From Deltaproteobacteria bacterium (GTDB taxonomy: Bacteria > Myxococcota > Myxococcia > Myxococcales > Anaeromyxobacteraceae), in NCBI GenBank assembly GCA_016214955.1, contig JACRMN010000015.1, positions 186,001 to 250,000 of the forward strand: 64,000 nt of DNA, given 5' to 3'. Numbering within the stretch: position 1 is the stretch's first letter; each line of letters starts with the position of its first letter. The notes under the pieces were generated by a model. The model saw only the letters and a list, made by a program, of their open reading frames with translations. It had not been told where the DNA came from and did no database searches. This document shows, one piece after another, positions 1-14,383 of the stretch. Made by a program: the position numbers and the translations under genes.

Positions 1-323
1 AGCGCCAGGCTCGCCCCGAAGGTCACGGTCTGGTTGACCTCCTGGATGGGCCGGCCGTCCACCACCCACCGGCCGAGGAGCGGGCCGTTGCCCACGCAGT
101 CGACGACCGCCCGGGCCGCCAGGGTCGCGCCGAGCGGGACGGTGATCTCGCCGCGCCCGTTGGGAAAGGCGATCTCGATGCGCCGGATGGTGAGGACGCC
201 GGCCGGCGACGGCTGGGGGCGGACCCGGACGTCGACGTCGATGGGAATCCCTTGGCCCGCGGCGGGCGGCGACCAGGCGAGGGCGGCGGCGAGCGCCAGC
301 GCGGCGCGGAAGCTCGGGCTCAT
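1..323 (-). CDS. Exported protein of unknown function, 3' part cut by window edge
   Basis: The first 107 codons are visible; the rest lies outside the window. The N-terminus (MSPSFRAALALAAALAW) is a clear signal peptide, so the product is exported. The body shares FPNGRGE and GPLLxRWxVDG with the product of the gene just upstream, so the two are tandem paralogs of one small beta-rich domain. The ATG overlaps the stop of that gene (ATGA), so it is probably translationally coupled as the third gene of the operon. I do not recognise the family and give no function. Confidence 0.7.
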   Translation of the reverse strand, partial: MSPSFRAALALAAALAWSPPAAGQGIPIDVDVRVRPQPSPAGVLTIRRIEIAFPNGRGEITVPLGATLAARAVVDCVGNGPLLGRWVVDGRPIQEVNQTVTFGASLA

Positions 324-790
324 GGGCGCCCTCCTGGATCGGCCTCCTCGGCCGTGACGACGTAGGAGATGGAACGGAGCGATACCCTGGCGATGGGCTG
401 CAGGAGCTCGAGCGCCAGCCGGTGGCGCCCGGGTTCGAAGGTGGGGAGCGCGGTCGAGGTGTCCAGCGTCAGCGTGTCGCCGAAGGTGGCGAGGAGCGAC
501 ACCTGCTCCACCGGCATGCCGTCCACCGCCCAGCGCGCCAGCAGTGGCCCGCTCCCCCGGAAGCGGATGAGGGCCCGGGCGGTGAGGCCGGCGTTCCGGC
601 GGACGGCGATCTCGCCGCGGCCGTTCGGGAAGAGGAGCTCCACTCGCTCCACCTGGAGCGGCCCGGCGCTAGCGCCCCCGCTGATGCGGTGAGGCGGCGC
701 CTCCGGGGGAGGGGCGGCCGCTGGCCCGGCGCAGCCCGAGGCGGCGAGCGCGGCCGCGACCGCGAGGGGGCGGAGCGCGGTCGTCTTCAT
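320..790 (-). CDS. Probable lipoprotein, paralog of the following gene
   Basis: 156 residues. The start has a signal peptide ending in ASGC (Cys20), a plausible lipobox, so it is probably lipid-anchored. The mature part carries FPNGRGE near residue 53 and GPLLARWAVDG near residue 80, both also present in the next gene, which lacks a lipobox Cys. The start was set at the ATG overlapping the stop of the large upstream gene by 4 nt; the longer open frame upstream lies inside that gene. The role is unknown. The pairing with a predicted outer-membrane barrel suggests accessory proteins of that barrel (inference). Confidence 0.72.
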   Translation of the reverse strand: MKTTALRPLAVAAALAASGCAGPAAAPPPEAPPHRISGGASAGPLQVERVELLFPNGRGEIAVRRNAGLTARALIRFRGSGPLLARWAVDGMPVEQVSLLATFGDTLTLDTSTALPTFEPGRHRLALELLQPIARVSLRSISYVVTAEEADPGGRP

Positions 791-2739
791 GGGCTCGCCT
801 CCCAGCGGGCGTCGAGCGGCACGAAGAGGTCGAGGGTGAGCAGCACGCCCCACACCTCGCTGGCCTGCGGCTGCGGGCCCCGGTCCCGGACCCGCCCGTA
901 GCGGCCGCTGGCCGCCAGGATGGCGTTCCCGAGGCTCGCCCAGCGAGCGAGGAGCCGGTGGATCTCCCAGCTCGCCCGGACGACGCCGTTCCACTGCTCG
1001 GCGCGGGACGACGCGTCGCTGGCCCGGTTGGAGGCGAACGATCCCTGACCGGTGACGGTGAGGGCCCTGGGCACCAGCCCGAGCGAGAGGCTGAGCGCGG
1101 CCAGGTCCGCGGTGCGCGCCACGCCGGACGACCGCGTCTCGGCGCGGGCGAGCGCCGGGGCGAAGGTGACGGAGGCCCAGGGGCGCGCGCTCACCGAGAG
1201 CTGGTAGCTCGCGGTGGTGGTCGCCGGGACCTGGGGCCGCCGGTCGTCGAGCCAGGAGAGGCTCGACGACAGACTCGCCGTCCAGGAGGCGCGAGAGAAG
1301 GACAGCGCCCCGGTGGCGGTGTCGGTGACGCTGTCGGCGCCGGGGCTGCCGTCGGGGACGCTCTCCGCCGTGAGGATCCCGTGGAACCAGGCGAGCGTCA
1401 GGCTCGGCCAGCCGGGAGGCGAGAGCCCCAGCGTGGCGCCGCCGCTCTTGTTCACGACCACCGGCCGGGACGGATCCTTGCCCAGGTTGTCGTTTCCCCG
1501 TCCGAAGGAAGCCGAGAGGCTGGCGAGCCCGAGGCTCGCCGCCGCCGAGAGCCCGAGCTGCTGGCGATCCCGGGTGACGCTCGGGCTGGCGATGCTGGCG
1601 TAGCCGGGGCCGATCCGCTCCCAGGCACCGGAGAGGCTCACCGGGCCGAAGGCCCGGGCGATCCGCAGCGAGGCCGCGCCATCCTTGGCCGCACGGGTCG
1701 TGTCGAGCGTGTCGGGGTCGTGCTCGCTCCAGCCCCCCTCGGCCTGGAGGCTGGTGCCGAGAAGGGTGCCGGCGACCTGCAGGCCTGCCACCCGCCCCTG
1801 GCTCGGCTGGTCGATGGCTCCGGTGTTGAAGGAAGAGCCGCCCGAGCTCCGGCCCTGGAGGAAGGCGGCGGTCACCTGGAGGCGCTTGTTCTCGAAGAAC
1901 GATGTCCTGGCCGCCCCCCCGTAGAGCTGGTCGGCGTCGTCGGAGAAGCGCACCCCGGCATCGAGCCCCCGGACGCTCCGGCTGGCGACCTGGAAGGCCT
2001 GCAGGCTCGCGTTCAGGTGGTCGATGGTGAGGAGCAGGCCGCGCCGGGCCAGCATGGGCGCCGTGAAGGTCGTGCCCTGGAAGGCGACGTCACCGAAGAC
2101 GAGCGAGTCCTGGCCTCTCCTGACGGTCGCCGCAAAGCCGCCCGGGGTGACCTTCGGCCCCGGCCCGGTGCTGAACCAGCCCAGGTTCCCGCTGAGGCTG
2201 GCCTCGGCACCCCCGCCGGCGACCCCGGCGGTGAGGCCCAGGTTCCCGGTTCCGGTGGTGCGGTCCTTCACGTCCTCGCCGGCGAGCACCCGTCCGCCGG
2301 AGAGCGAGAGCCCGCCGCGCGAGTAGACCGAGAGCGAATCCCCCCCGTCGCCCGCCGCGGCGCGCTGGAGGACGGTGAAGGTCCACTCCACCTCCGACCG
2401 CCCCTCGGGATCGGCGACGACCACCTTCACCCGGTGCGAGCCCGGCGACAGCGCCGCGTCGGGGCGGTAGGCGATGAGCTCCCCCTCGCGCGTCGCCAGG
2501 GTAGTGACGTCCACGCCATCGAGGAGGAGCAGTGCGGGCCCACGCCCCGAGCGGATCGCGACGCGGATGGTCGGCCGCCGCGCCGCGGAGGGTTCGGTGC
2601 TCCTCGGGGAGAGGAGCACGATCTCGGGATCGACGACCTGCGGCGCTGCGGCGAGCGCGCCGCTGGCCAGCGCCAGGGCGCCCAGGCTCGCCGCCACCCT
2701 CCTCGCTCGGCCCACCGCAGCCCTCCCTCCGTGCTCCAT
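787..2739 (-). CDS. Large exported protein: Ig-like domain plus predicted outer-membrane beta barrel
   Basis: 650 residues. A signal peptide is seen in residues 1-31 (run of Ala/Leu, likely cleaved after LAA). Residues about 38-125 look like an Ig-like/cadherin-type domain ending in a pattern common in bacterial surface proteins (SPGSHRVKVVVADPEGRS). The remaining 500 residues alternate polar and hydrophobic residues and are rich in Ser, Gly and Thr, with many RAS/SLS strand pairs, as in an outer-membrane barrel. There is no terminal Phe. First gene of an operon with two small paralogous exported proteins. No family recognised; the barrel call is inference from composition. Confidence 0.65.
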   Translation of the reverse strand: MEHGGRAAVGRARRVAASLGALALASGALAAAPQVVDPEIVLLSPRSTEPSAARRPTIRVAIRSGRGPALLLLDGVDVTTLATREGELIAYRPDAALSPGSHRVKVVVADPEGRSEVEWTFTVLQRAAAGDGGDSLSVYSRGGLSLSGGRVLAGEDVKDRTTGTGNLGLTAGVAGGGAEASLSGNLGWFSTGPGPKVTPGGFAATVRRGQDSLVFGDVAFQGTTFTAPMLARRGLLLTIDHLNASLQAFQVASRSVRGLDAGVRFSDDADQLYGGAARTSFFENKRLQVTAAFLQGRSSGGSSFNTGAIDQPSQGRVAGLQVAGTLLGTSLQAEGGWSEHDPDTLDTTRAAKDGAASLRIARAFGPVSLSGAWERIGPGYASIASPSVTRDRQQLGLSAAASLGLASLSASFGRGNDNLGKDPSRPVVVNKSGGATLGLSPPGWPSLTLAWFHGILTAESVPDGSPGADSVTDTATGALSFSRASWTASLSSSLSWLDDRRPQVPATTTASYQLSVSARPWASVTFAPALARAETRSSGVARTADLAALSLSLGLVPRALTVTGQGSFASNRASDASSRAEQWNGVVRASWEIHRLLARWASLGNAILAASGRYGRVRDRGPQPQASEVWGVLLTLDLFVPLDARWEASP

Positions 2740-2949
2740 CCACCGCGGTCGCGCGTTCCATCTCTAGGCCGCCCGGGGCCGGGCCGGACAGGTCCGCTTC
2801 CCGGAAAGCGTCTGGGCCACCCCGAGGCGTCGCGCGCCCAGGTGGCTCAGCTGAAGTCCGCGGAGCGCGCCTTCGAGGCGCCGCGGCGATCGCTGCCTTG
2901 GCTCCACGCGGTCCAGGCGCGTTTGCGCCCCGCATCCCACGGACGAGGT

Positions 2950-2974
2950 ACGCACGCCGGCCCGGGGCGTGCGT
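2950..2974. promoter_or_regulatory. 9-bp inverted repeat upstream of the MocR-type regulator, candidate operator
   Basis: ACGCACGCC at 2950-2958 and its exact reverse complement GGCGTGCGT at 2966-2974 are separated by 7 bases. The repeat lies 58 bases before the regulator's GTG start and within the divergent spacer shared with the minus-strand surface-protein operon. MocR regulators commonly bind repeated sites next to their own gene, so this could be an autoregulatory operator; a transcript hairpin is the alternative. The rest of the 2740-3032 spacer shows nothing I can name. Confidence 0.35.
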
Positions 2975-3032
2975 GGGCCAGGCCGCCTTGCGCCCGGGCT
3001 GACGAGGGCGGGAGGATGCGGTCACCGAACCC

Positions 3033-4495
3033 GTGACTGCCTGGACACCCACCGTCTTCCTCGATCCGCGGAGCGAGGAACCGGTCTACCTCCAGATCGC
3101 CCACGCACTGATGGCGGAGATCCACCGCGGGCGCTTCCAGCCCGGGGACCCTCTCCCCGGCTACCGGACCCTCGCCGGGCAGCTCGGCGTCTCCCGCAAC
3201 ACCGTGATGGCGGCCTACCGCGAGCTCCAGGCCGAGGGGTGGGTCGCCTCCACGCCCGGCGCCGGGAGCGCGGTCGCGCGCCGGCCCCCCGGTCACCTCC
3301 CGGCGCCCGCCGGCCGCGCCGGGGAGCCGGGTCCGGCGCCGGAGATGGGCTTCGACCTCTCCGGCGACACCCGCCCTCCAGCGCCCCAGGCGCGCCGCAA
3401 CCTCCTCGAGGTGAGGAGCGGTGCGCCCGACCCGCTGCTGCTTCCCGGGGCGGCCCTGGCGCGCGCCTACCGCCGCGCCCTCACCCTGAACCGCGGGAAC
3501 GCCCTCACCGTCGAGGATCCGCAGGGCCACCCGAGGCTGCGCGAGGCGCTGGCGCACATGCTCGCCGGGACGCGCGGCATCCCAGCCGCTCCCGAGCGAC
3601 TCCTGGTGACGCGCGGCACGCGGATGTCCATCTCCCTCCTGGCGGATGCGATGTGCGCCGCCGGCGACACCGTGGCGGTCGAGGCCCTGGGCGGCCGGAG
3701 CGCCTGGGAAGCCATCGCCCGCGCCGGCGCCCGCTGTCACCCCATCCCCGTGGACGGCGAGGGGCTCGACGTCGACGCCCTGGCCCGGCTGCTCCAGGCC
3801 GCCACGGTCCGCGCCGTGCTGGTGACGCCCCAGCGGCAGTACCCGACGCTCGCCCCCCTGTCCCCCGGACGCAGGTCGCGACTCCTCGAGCTCGCCCGCC
3901 GGCACCGGTTCGCGGTGGTCGAGGTGGACCAGGACTCGGAGTTTCAGTTCGAGGGGCGCCCCCTCGCGCCGCTGGCTGCGGCGGACGAGGGCGGGGTGGT
4001 GGTCCACGTCGGCACCCTCTCCAAGATCTTCGCGCCGGGCCTGCGACTCGGCTTCGTGCACGGCCCGGCGCCGCTCGTCGGCCGGCTGCGGGAGCTCCGG
4101 GCGGCCTTCGACCGGCACGGCGATCCGGTGCTGGAGCGGGCCATGGCCGAGCTGATGGAGGACGGAGAGCTGCAGCGCCACCTGAACCGTATGCACCAGG
4201 TGTACCGCGTTCGCCGGGACACGCTCTGCGCGGCCCTGGGGCGCGAGCTCTCCGGGGCAGCCGAGGCCGCTCCGCCGAGCGGCGGGCTGGCGCTGTGGCT
4301 GCGGATCCGGGACGACCTCGACGTCGACGCCTGGGCGGTCCGCGCGCTGGAGCGGGGCGTCGCCTTCCAGCCCGGCCGCCAGTTCGCCTTCGAGGGGGGT
4401 CAGGTCCAGGGCCTGCGGATCGGCTTCTCCAACTACCCCGAGCCGGAGCTGGAGGAGGTGGCCCGCCGGATGCGCGTCGCTTTGGAGGGCCGCTC

Positions 4496-4499
<4 letters not shown>
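3033..4499 (+). CDS. MocR-type transcriptional regulator (GntR HTH + aminotransferase fold)
   Basis: 488 residues. Residues about 13-80 form a GntR winged helix (EPVYLQIAHALMAEI, then LGVSRNTVMAAYRELQAEGW). Residues about 120-485 are a fold-type I PLP-dependent aminotransferase domain with the Schiff-base lysine in GTLSKIFAPGLRLGF and the C-terminal Arg in LRIGFSNYPEPE. This is the MocR/PdxR architecture, in which PLP or an amino-compound adduct is the ligand and catalysis is usually not the function. GTG start. Its stop overlaps the GTG of a Ser/Thr kinase gene (GTGA), so both are co-translated. The target genes are unknown; typical MocR neighbours (PLP or taurine/GABA metabolism) are absent. 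Confidence 0.9.
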
Positions 4500-9980
<5,481 letters not shown>

Positions 9981-9991
9981 ACCGGGGCCAC

Positions 9992-10020
9992 CGAATATTC
10001 CTTCGGAGGGGATCCGTCAA
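9992..10020 (-). promoter_or_regulatory. Candidate sigma-70 promoter for kdsB-pyrG
   Basis: On the minus strand, TTGACG (10015-10020) and TATTCG (9992-9997) are separated by 17 bases. Transcription would start near 9985, only about 5 bases before the TTG start codon at 9980. The -35 is strong; the -10 matches only its first three bases. Confidence 0.4.
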
Positions 10021-10103
10021 CCGGGTCCCGGAACCGCCCGGAATGAGGACGTTCCCGGTGGCGCTGCGGCGGCCCGCGGGACGGCCGGTGGTAAGGTGCC
10101 GGC

Positions 10104-11051
10104 GTGCTGGTCCGCGTCCCCTTCACCGTCGAGGAGAACTACGCCGGCTGGCGGCTCGACCGCTACCTGCAGGAGAAGATCCGGCGCCTCTCGCGGGCCC
10201 GCATCCAGAAGCTCATCGAGACGCGGCTGGAGCACGACGGGCCGCGGCCCCTCAAGCCCTCCACCCGGGTGGCGCCCGGGCTCTGCTTCGCGCTCCTCAA
10301 GGAGGCGGAGCCCGAGCCGGAGACGCCGCTCGACTTCGCCGTGGTGCACGACGACGGGCCGCTGGTGGTGGTGGACAAGCCGGCCGGCCTCCCCGTCCAC
10401 CCCACCGCCCGCTACCTGCTGCACACCTTCACCGCGCTGGCGAAGGCGCGCTTCCCGGGCCGCAAGATCGACCCCGCCCACCGCCTCGACCGCGAGACCT
10501 CCGGCCTCCTCTGCTGTGGCGGCGCGCCGGAGCACACCGGCTTCCTGAAGCGGGCCTTCGCACACGGCCGCGTGCAGAAGGCCTACCTGGCGCTGGTGGA
10601 GGGAGCGCCGCCGGAGGAGCGGTTCGAGGTGGACGCGCCCCTGCGCCTCTCCGGCGCCTCGCGGGTGCGGGTGCGCATGCACGTGGAGCGCGACGGCCTC
10701 CCCTCGCGCACCGGCTTCGAGGTGCTGGGGCGGCGCCGCGCCCCCGACGGCGCACCCATCGCGCTCCTGGCCTGCCACCCGCGCACCGGGCGGCAGCACC
10801 AGATCAGGGCCCACCTGCTCCACGCCGGGTTGCCCATGGTGGGCGACAAGATCTACGGGCCCGACGAGGAGATCTTCGACCGCTTCACCCGCCACGCCAT
10901 GACCGACGAGGACCGGGCCCGGCTGCGCCTGCCGCGCCACGCCCTCCACGCCTTCCGGCTGGAGGTGCCGCACCCCACCGAGAAGCGGCGGATCTCGCTG
11001 GAGGTGCCGCTGCCCGAGGACCTGCAGGGCTTCTGGGACTCCTGCCGCTAA
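10104..11051 (+). CDS. RluA-family pseudouridine synthase
   Basis: 315 residues, GTG start. An S4-like RNA-binding segment opens the protein (WRLDRYLQEKIRRLSRARIQKLI, residues about 16-38), followed by the catalytic domain with VVVDKPAGLPVHPT (88-101) and the signature HRLDRETSG, whose Asp129 is the catalytic nucleophile. LACHPRTGRQHQIRAHL is the third family motif. It isomerises uridines in rRNA or tRNA; which sites cannot be told from sequence. It ends in a 4-nt overlap with the convergent reductase gene. Confidence 0.92.
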   Translation: MLVRVPFTVEENYAGWRLDRYLQEKIRRLSRARIQKLIETRLEHDGPRPLKPSTRVAPGLCFALLKEAEPEPETPLDFAVVHDDGPLVVVDKPAGLPVHPTARYLLHTFTALAKARFPGRKIDPAHRLDRETSGLLCCGGAPEHTGFLKRAFAHGRVQKAYLALVEGAPPEERFEVDAPLRLSGASRVRVRMHVERDGLPSRTGFEVLGRRRAPDGAPIALLACHPRTGRQHQIRAHLLHAGLPMVGDKIYGPDEEIFDRFTRHAMTDEDRARLRLPRHALHAFRLEVPHPTEKRRISLEVPLPEDLQGFWDSCR

Positions 11052-11563
11052 CCCCGCTCCCACAGCGCCTGAACCACGCCGGTGGCGTGGGCCTCGCAGG
11101 AGCGCAGCCGCCACTGCGAGCGCGGGAAGCCGGCAGGGAAGAGCGGCCGGCCGCGGCCCAGCAGCACCGGGATGGTCGCCAGCTCCATGCGGTCGAGCAG
11201 CCCGGCCTCGAGGAACAGGCGCGTGGCCTCGCCGCCGCCGCAGAGGTAGACGTGGCCGCGCGCCGCCTGCCTCTTCCAGGCCAGGGGGTCGAAGGGCTCG
11301 AAGGTCTCGGTGGACACCGGCACCAGCCCCTTCTGCCGCGTCAGCACCGTGCAGGGCTTGTCGCCGTAGGGCCAGGGGCGGAAGGTCCGGCACACCGCCC
11401 AGGTGCCGCGACCCATGACCACCTGGTCCACCGAGGCGTAGAAGGCCTGGTAGCCGTAGTCGCCGTCCTTGCCCCCCTTGGCGACGGCGTCGAGCCAGGA
11501 GAGATCGTCCTTCTCTCCGGCGACATAGCCGTCGAGCGAGAGGGCGGTGTAGAGGGTCACCAT
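11048..11563 (-). CDS. RibD C-terminal / dihydrofolate reductase-like protein
   Basis: 171 residues from the ATG at 11563; an in-frame upstream extension of 12 codons is possible but does not resemble the family. The start LYTALSLDGYVAGEKDDLSW, VVMGRGTW, and YLCGGGEATRLFLEAGLLD with LLGRGRPLFPAG are typical of the RibD_C superfamily (YwjB/YyaP-type reductases), predicted to bind NADPH. The substrate is unknown; free-standing members are not the riboflavin enzyme itself. Monocistronic on the minus strand, with a 144-nt spacer to the next gene in which I see no clear promoter. Confidence 0.85.
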   Translation of the reverse strand: MVTLYTALSLDGYVAGEKDDLSWLDAVAKGGKDGDYGYQAFYASVDQVVMGRGTWAVCRTFRPWPYGDKPCTVLTRQKGLVPVSTETFEPFDPLAWKRQAARGHVYLCGGGEATRLFLEAGLLDRMELATIPVLLGRGRPLFPAGFPRSQWRLRSCEAHATGVVQALWERG

Positions 11564-11707
11564 GCTGGCCTTGGTAACCGCGGGCCGTGGCCCCTGCATT
11601 CCGCGGAGGCGGGACGGGCAGGTCCGTCCGCCCGGAGCGGAGGCCCGTCTCTCTGCCGTTCGTGCCGCCGGCCCGGTGTCGAGGCGCGAACGGGGTCCCC
11701 GCTGCCC

Positions 11708-12496
11708 TCAGGGGATCCAGCCGATCTCCCGCGCCGTCGCCTCCCCCACCGCCAGCTCGCCGAGCGAGGTCGGGAGCCGGCCCCGCCCCGGTCCCAGCGG
11801 CACCTCGCCCACCATCCACTCGGCGAAGCGCTGCGGGCCCGGGCCCGGCTCGACGAGCCCCTGCGGCGCCAGGGCGTGTCCGTCGGCGCCGTACTTGTCG
11901 CCCGCGCCCAGGCAGTGGAGCAGCTCGTGGCCGATGGCCGCCAGCGCCAGCAGGGCGTCACCCCCGGCAACGGCGGCCCGCACCATCCCCACCTCGCCGC
12001 CCTGCGCCCCGGCCCCCTCGGCGAAGGTCCGCAGCTCCTCGCCGTGTGGCTCGACGAGCACGTAGATGCGGGCGTCGGCCGCGTCCGCGGCCGGACCGGC
12101 CGCCTCGTCGATGCGCCGGAGCGTGCCCCAGACCACGAGCGCGTGGCGCACCCGCGAGAGCAGCGAGCCGTCGGGCGGCCCGAGCGGCAGCGGCTCCCGC
12201 CAGACCACCGGGCCGTGCGCGGTGAACGAGAAGGGTGCGGGGCCGGCGCCGCGGTGGCGCTCCGCCTCCTCGGCGAGCCGCGCGGCCAGCGCCGGCAACG
12301 ACCGGCGCAGGAGCGCCGGGCCGGGCGCGGAGGGGTCGGCTGCCAGCAGCACCACCCGCACCGCCAGCGTCCGGTCCCACGCGCGCCGCTGGCTCCGCTC
12401 GCGGCGAACCGAGTAGACGTAGGCGGCGGCCACCACCAGGGTGGTGAGCCAGAGGATGATGCGCACGCGGGTGAAGGTGCGCCCGCCGGCGCTCAT
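11708..12496 (-). CDS. Membrane-anchored putative zinc metallopeptidase (HELLH...DKY family)
   Basis: 262 residues. One N-terminal membrane helix at about 12-30 (RIILWLTTLVVAAAYVYSV) would leave the rest outside the inner membrane. Residues 190-202 read HELLHCLGAGDKY: an HExxH zinc motif followed by Gly and a DKY in place of the third metzincin histidine. Downstream RFAEWMVG (224-231) and ATAREIGW (253-260) recur in an unnamed bacterial family with the same HExxH/DKY core (from memory). The start overlaps the aminotransferase stop by 4 nt, so it is the last gene of the rplU-obgE run. Peptidase activity is inferred from the motif only. Confidence 0.6.
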   Translation of the reverse strand: MSAGGRTFTRVRIILWLTTLVVAAAYVYSVRRERSQRRAWDRTLAVRVVLLAADPSAPGPALLRRSLPALAARLAEEAERHRGAGPAPFSFTAHGPVVWREPLPLGPPDGSLLSRVRHALVVWGTLRRIDEAAGPAADAADARIYVLVEPHGEELRTFAEGAGAQGGEVGMVRAAVAGGDALLALAAIGHELLHCLGAGDKYGADGHALAPQGLVEPGPGPQRFAEWMVGEVPLGPGRGRLPTSLGELAVGEATAREIGWIP

Positions 12497-13686
12497 CCGG
12501 CGAAGCCCTCCAGCGCCCGCTCCAGCCGGCGGACGCCCTCCTCGAGCTTCTCCTCTCCGGAGAAGCTGAAGTTGAGCCGCAGCGTGTCGCGCCCCTGCCC
12601 CTCGGCGTGGAACTCACCGCCCGGCACGAAGGCCAGCCCCTGGGCCAGGGCCCGCTCCAGGAGCCGTGCCGCGTCGCCGCCGCCCGAGAGCCGCGCCCAG
12701 AGGAACATGCCGCCGCCCGGCCGCTGCCAGGTGAGCCGGCCGGCCAGCTGCCGCTCCAGCGCGCCGTGGAGCGCGTCGCGCCGGGCGCGGTAGATCCGCC
12801 GCAGCCCGGCCACGTGCTCCTCGAAGGCCGGCTCGGAGAGGAGCCGGAGCAGGAGGTGCTGGCCCAGGGTGTTGGTGTGCAGGTCGGTGGCCTGCTTGGC
12901 GAGCACCAGCCGGCGCACCAGCGCCGGCGGCCCGAGCAGGAAGCCGATGCGCAGCCCGGGCACGGCGGTCTTGGAGAAGCTGCCCATGTAGACGGCCCGG
13001 GCCGGATCGACCCGGCCGGCGATGGGCGCGGGCGGCGCGGCGTCGAACCAGATCTCGCGGTAGGGGTCGTCCTCGAGGAGGAGTGTCGTCGAGCCGCGCA
13101 GCACCTCGGCCACCTCGGCGCGGCGCGCCTCGCCGTAGCAGAGGCCGCTCGGGTTCTGGAAAGTGGGGGTGAGGTAGACCAGCTTGGGGCGACGCCGCAG
13201 CGCCTCGGCGAGCGCGCCGGGCAGCACCCCCTCGGCGTCGCAGGGCAGGAAGGTGACCCTGGCCCCGAAGAAGCGGAAGGCCTGGAGCGCGCCCACGTAA
13301 GCCGGCGTCTCCACCAGCACCTCGTCGCCCGGGTCCACGAAGAGCTTGGTGACGAGGTCCAGGCCCTGCTGCGAGCCCTGGGTGACCAGCGCACCCTCGA
13401 GGCCGAAGCTGCCGGGGACAAAGGGGACGCGCTGCAGGATGCGCTGGCGCAGCGCCGGCACTCCCTCGGTCTCGCCGTACTGCAGCGCCTGGGGCGCCTC
13501 GCGGGATTGCAGCAGCTCCAGCGAGAGCCGCCCCAGCAGCTCGGTGGGGAAGAGCTCCGGCGCCGGCAGCCCGCCGGCGAAGGAGATGACGTCGGGCCGG
13601 TTCACCACCCGGAGGATCTCGCGGATGGCCGAGGAGCGGAGCCCCTCGACGCGCCGGGAGAGGTCGTAGCTCGCCTCGTCACCCAT
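12493..13686 (-). CDS. PLP-dependent aminotransferase, class I/II
   Basis: 397 residues, the usual length for the 2-aminoadipate transaminase-like branch. Seen: VISFAGGLPAPELFP at residues 32-46, the PLP-phosphate and ring contacts TQGSQQGLD and TPTFQNPSG, the Schiff-base lysine in GSFSKTAVPGLRIGF, and the C-terminal LRLNFSFS with the carboxylate-binding Arg. It has no DNA-binding domain, unlike the MocR protein elsewhere in the window. The amino donor and acceptor cannot be set from sequence. It starts 10 nt after trmH and overlaps the metallopeptidase gene by 4 nt. Confidence 0.9.
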   Translation of the reverse strand: MGDEASYDLSRRVEGLRSSAIREILRVVNRPDVISFAGGLPAPELFPTELLGRLSLELLQSREAPQALQYGETEGVPALRQRILQRVPFVPGSFGLEGALVTQGSQQGLDLVTKLFVDPGDEVLVETPAYVGALQAFRFFGARVTFLPCDAEGVLPGALAEALRRRPKLVYLTPTFQNPSGLCYGEARRAEVAEVLRGSTTLLLEDDPYREIWFDAAPPAPIAGRVDPARAVYMGSFSKTAVPGLRIGFLLGPPALVRRLVLAKQATDLHTNTLGQHLLLRLLSEPAFEEHVAGLRRIYRARRDALHGALERQLAGRLTWQRPGGGMFLWARLSGGGDAARLLERALAQGLAFVPGGEFHAEGQGRDTLRLNFSFSGEEKLEEGVRRLERALEGFAG

Positions 13687-13696
13687 TCCTTGCCTC

Positions 13697-14383
13697 CTAG
13701 CCGGGCCGGGTCCGCGCCGCTCGCCGCACCTTGCGGGCGCCGGCCTGCTCCGCCCTGGCGATGCGGCTGCGCTGCTTCACCGCCAGCAGGTAGAAGCGCT
13801 CCTTCAGCGCCCGGGCCTCGTCGTCGGCGAGGTCGCCGTGGCGCCCGCGCTCCGCCTCGCGCCGCCCCATGGCGTGGTAGAGGCTCACCGCCGCCGCCAC
13901 CGAGACGTTGAGCGACTGCACCAGCCCGCGCATGGGGATGGCGTAGGTGCGGTCGGCGCCGGCCCGTGCCTCCGCGGAGACGCCGCGGTTCTCGTTGCCG
14001 AAGACGAGCGCCACCGGCCCGGCGAAGGAGAGGTCGCCGATGCCCGCCGAGCCCTCGCCCAGCCAGGTGGCGTAGACGGTGAAGCCGCGCCCCTTGAGGT
14101 GGGCCAGGCAATCGGCGGTGCTCGTCCAGCGCACCACGTCGAGCCACTTGTCGGCGTTCTGGCTGATCTTGCGGTTGCGGTCGTAGGGCTTCATCGGCCC
14201 CTCGACGACGTGGATCTCCTGCACCCCGAAGGCCTCGCAGGTGCGGAGCACCGCGTTGACGTTCTGCGGGTCGCAGAAGGCCTCCAGCACCACGGTGAGG
14301 GTGCGGGTGCGGCTCTCGACGGCGCGGTCGATGCGCTCCTTGCGCTCCGGCAGGAGGAAGCCCGGCTCGCCGAGCCGGGTCAC
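13697..14383 (-). CDS. trmH: TrmH-family tRNA/rRNA 2'-O-ribose methyltransferase
   Basis: 228 residues, the size of tRNA (Gm18) methyltransferase. SPOUT (alpha/beta knot) motifs are in order: VVLEAFCDPQNVNAVLRTCE (motif 1, with Asn and Arg), VFGNENRGVS (motif 2) and IPMRGLVQSLNVSVAAAV (motif 3). The C-terminal basic tail (RIARAEQAGARKVRRAAR) fits tRNA contact. It uses SAM to methylate ribose. The GTG start overlaps the obgE stop (GTGA), placing it in the ribosome-assembly operon. The closest family match is TrmH; an rRNA target cannot be excluded. Confidence 0.9.
   Translation of the reverse strand: MTRLGEPGFLLPERKERIDRAVESRTRTLTVVLEAFCDPQNVNAVLRTCEAFGVQEIHVVEGPMKPYDRNRKISQNADKWLDVVRWTSTADCLAHLKGRGFTVYATWLGEGSAGIGDLSFAGPVALVFGNENRGVSAEARAGADRTYAIPMRGLVQSLNVSVAAAVSLYHAMGRREAERGRHGDLADDEARALKERFYLLAVKQRSRIARAEQAGARKVRRAARTRPG

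Noticed and set aside
11708-12496. Metzincin protease
   Set aside because: No third His; Asp-Lys-Tyr instead.
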